DNA of 43,539 bases from the NCBI GenBank assembly GCA_009775605.1, contig VSPV01000002.1:1-43539 (forward strand), written 5' to 3'. The translations under genes and the position numbers were made by a program. The DNA comes from Paramuribaculum sp. Its GTDB lineage: Bacteria; Bacteroidota; Bacteroidia; Bacteroidales; Muribaculaceae. Shown here piece after piece: positions 43,103 through 43,539 of this stretch. The notes beneath the pieces were generated by a model. That model did no database searches. It saw nothing but the letters and a program-made list of their open reading frames with translations, and was not told the DNA's origin. The first letter of the stretch is position 1. Each line of letters opens with the position of its first letter.

Positions 43103-43139
43103 TATTTCATCGAATAAAATTGAAGAAAAATTCCAGATA

Positions 43140-43147
43140 CAAAATTA
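43140..43147 (-). promoter_or_regulatory. -7 promoter element for the biotin operon
   Basis: On the minus strand TAATTTTG, a perfect TAnnTTTG. The predicted start is near 43135, giving a leader of about 33 nt before the bioA ATG. A weak TTTC (43168-43171) sits at 20-nt spacing. No BirA-like long palindrome is seen nearby. Confidence 0.55.
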
Positions 43148-43272
43148 GTCAAATTTATTCAATGAAAGAAAGTGTGGCTTTTTCGGTGAAATTTTTTTCG
43201 ACGGAAAGTATTTGAAGTGATGTGTGTTATGATTTTCGGTGCAAAATTGTGCGAAAAAAATAGCTTGAAAAG

Positions 43273-43303
43273 TTTGGTGGTAACAAAATAATGCCTACCT
43301 TTG
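43273..43303 (+). promoter_or_regulatory. Full-consensus promoter for the tRNA-Gly pair
   Basis: TTTG (43273-43276), 19 nt, then TACCTTTG (43296-43303) followed by CA. This is the best promoter in the window. The predicted start is near 43308, about 26 nt before the first tRNA. It diverges from the bioA promoter, so the 231-bp gap 43103-43333 holds both. Confidence 0.85.
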
Positions 43304-43333
43304 CATCGCAAACGACAAAAACGGATGCCCAAC

Positions 43334-43406
<73 letters not shown>

Positions 43407-43469
43407 CAAAGAGAACAATGAAATTCTGATTTCCGTAGGAAAAGCGAGAAACCTGAAATTTCGCGAAAC

Positions 43470-43539
<70 letters not shown>

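Noticed and set aside
43103..43139. Biotin-responsive operator or riboswitch ahead of bioA
   Set aside because: No long palindrome like the BirA operator and no structured leader; only about 33 nt separate the predicted start from the ATG.

Overview
The window is a piece of a Bacteroidota chromosome, most likely order Bacteroidales and probably a Muribaculaceae-like gut or host-associated member. The family-level guess is inference from gene content and moderately high GC. Supporting markers are a GldH lipoprotein, a DksA-like protein that has lost its zinc cysteines, a DUF4296 lipoprotein beside lspA, a PPi-dependent phosphofructokinase, a fimbrillin/DUF5119/DUF3575 locus, and promoters of the Bacteroidota type (TTTG, about 19 nt, TAnnTTTG). 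Genes are tightly packed. No stretch without a gene exceeds 300 bases; the longest is about 230 bases, between bioA and the tRNAs.

Layout. (1) 1-5385, plus strand: the 3' part of ileS, a DksA-like regulator, lspA, a DUF4296 lipoprotein and a 70-aa unknown protein. (2) 5433-9753, minus strand: tgt and an LptF/LptG permease form one unit; galM and a sugar nucleotidyltransferase form another, closed by a long hairpin terminator. (3) 9849-17783, plus strand: a structured 5' leader, a NUDIX hydrolase, priA and a TamB-like protein. (4) 17852-20683, minus strand: manA and PPi-phosphofructokinase, each with its own signals. (5) 20827-27626, minus strand: one likely operon of a TPR/PD40 protein, floA, cstA, a PHP phosphatase, kdsB and an M16 pseudo-peptidase containing an 11-base G/C tract. 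(6) 27683-34495, minus strand: a zapB-like gene, zapA, a candidate 6S-like RNA, rny, ricT, gldH, an M24 peptidase and a CCA-adding enzyme. (7) 34642-37369, minus strand: a fimbria-type locus. (8) 37551-39285, minus strand: two tandem secreted GH16 glucanases. (9) 39319-43102, minus strand: bioA-bioF-bioGC, with every junction overlapping by 4 bp. (10) 43273-43539, plus strand: a consensus promoter driving two identical tRNA-Gly(GCC) genes, the second cut by the window end.

How the genes work together. Much of the window is envelope and core housekeeping: lipoprotein maturation (lspA), LPS transport and Kdo activation (lptG, kdsB), outer-membrane assembly (TamB-like), membrane microdomains (floA), RNA decay (rny with ricT), tRNA maturation and modification (cca, tgt), and sugar-phosphate metabolism (manA, pfp, galM). 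The biotin operon makes the pimeloyl precursor with a fused BioG-BioC enzyme and carries out two of the late ring-assembly steps; bioD and bioB are not in the window. The fimbria locus and the GH16 pair are the accessory parts. I see no transposon, prophage, CRISPR array or obvious defence island. The best candidates for something undescribed are the structured leader before the NUDIX gene, the probable 6S-like RNA between zapA and rny, the homopolymer tract in the M16 gene, and the rny-ricT pairing.
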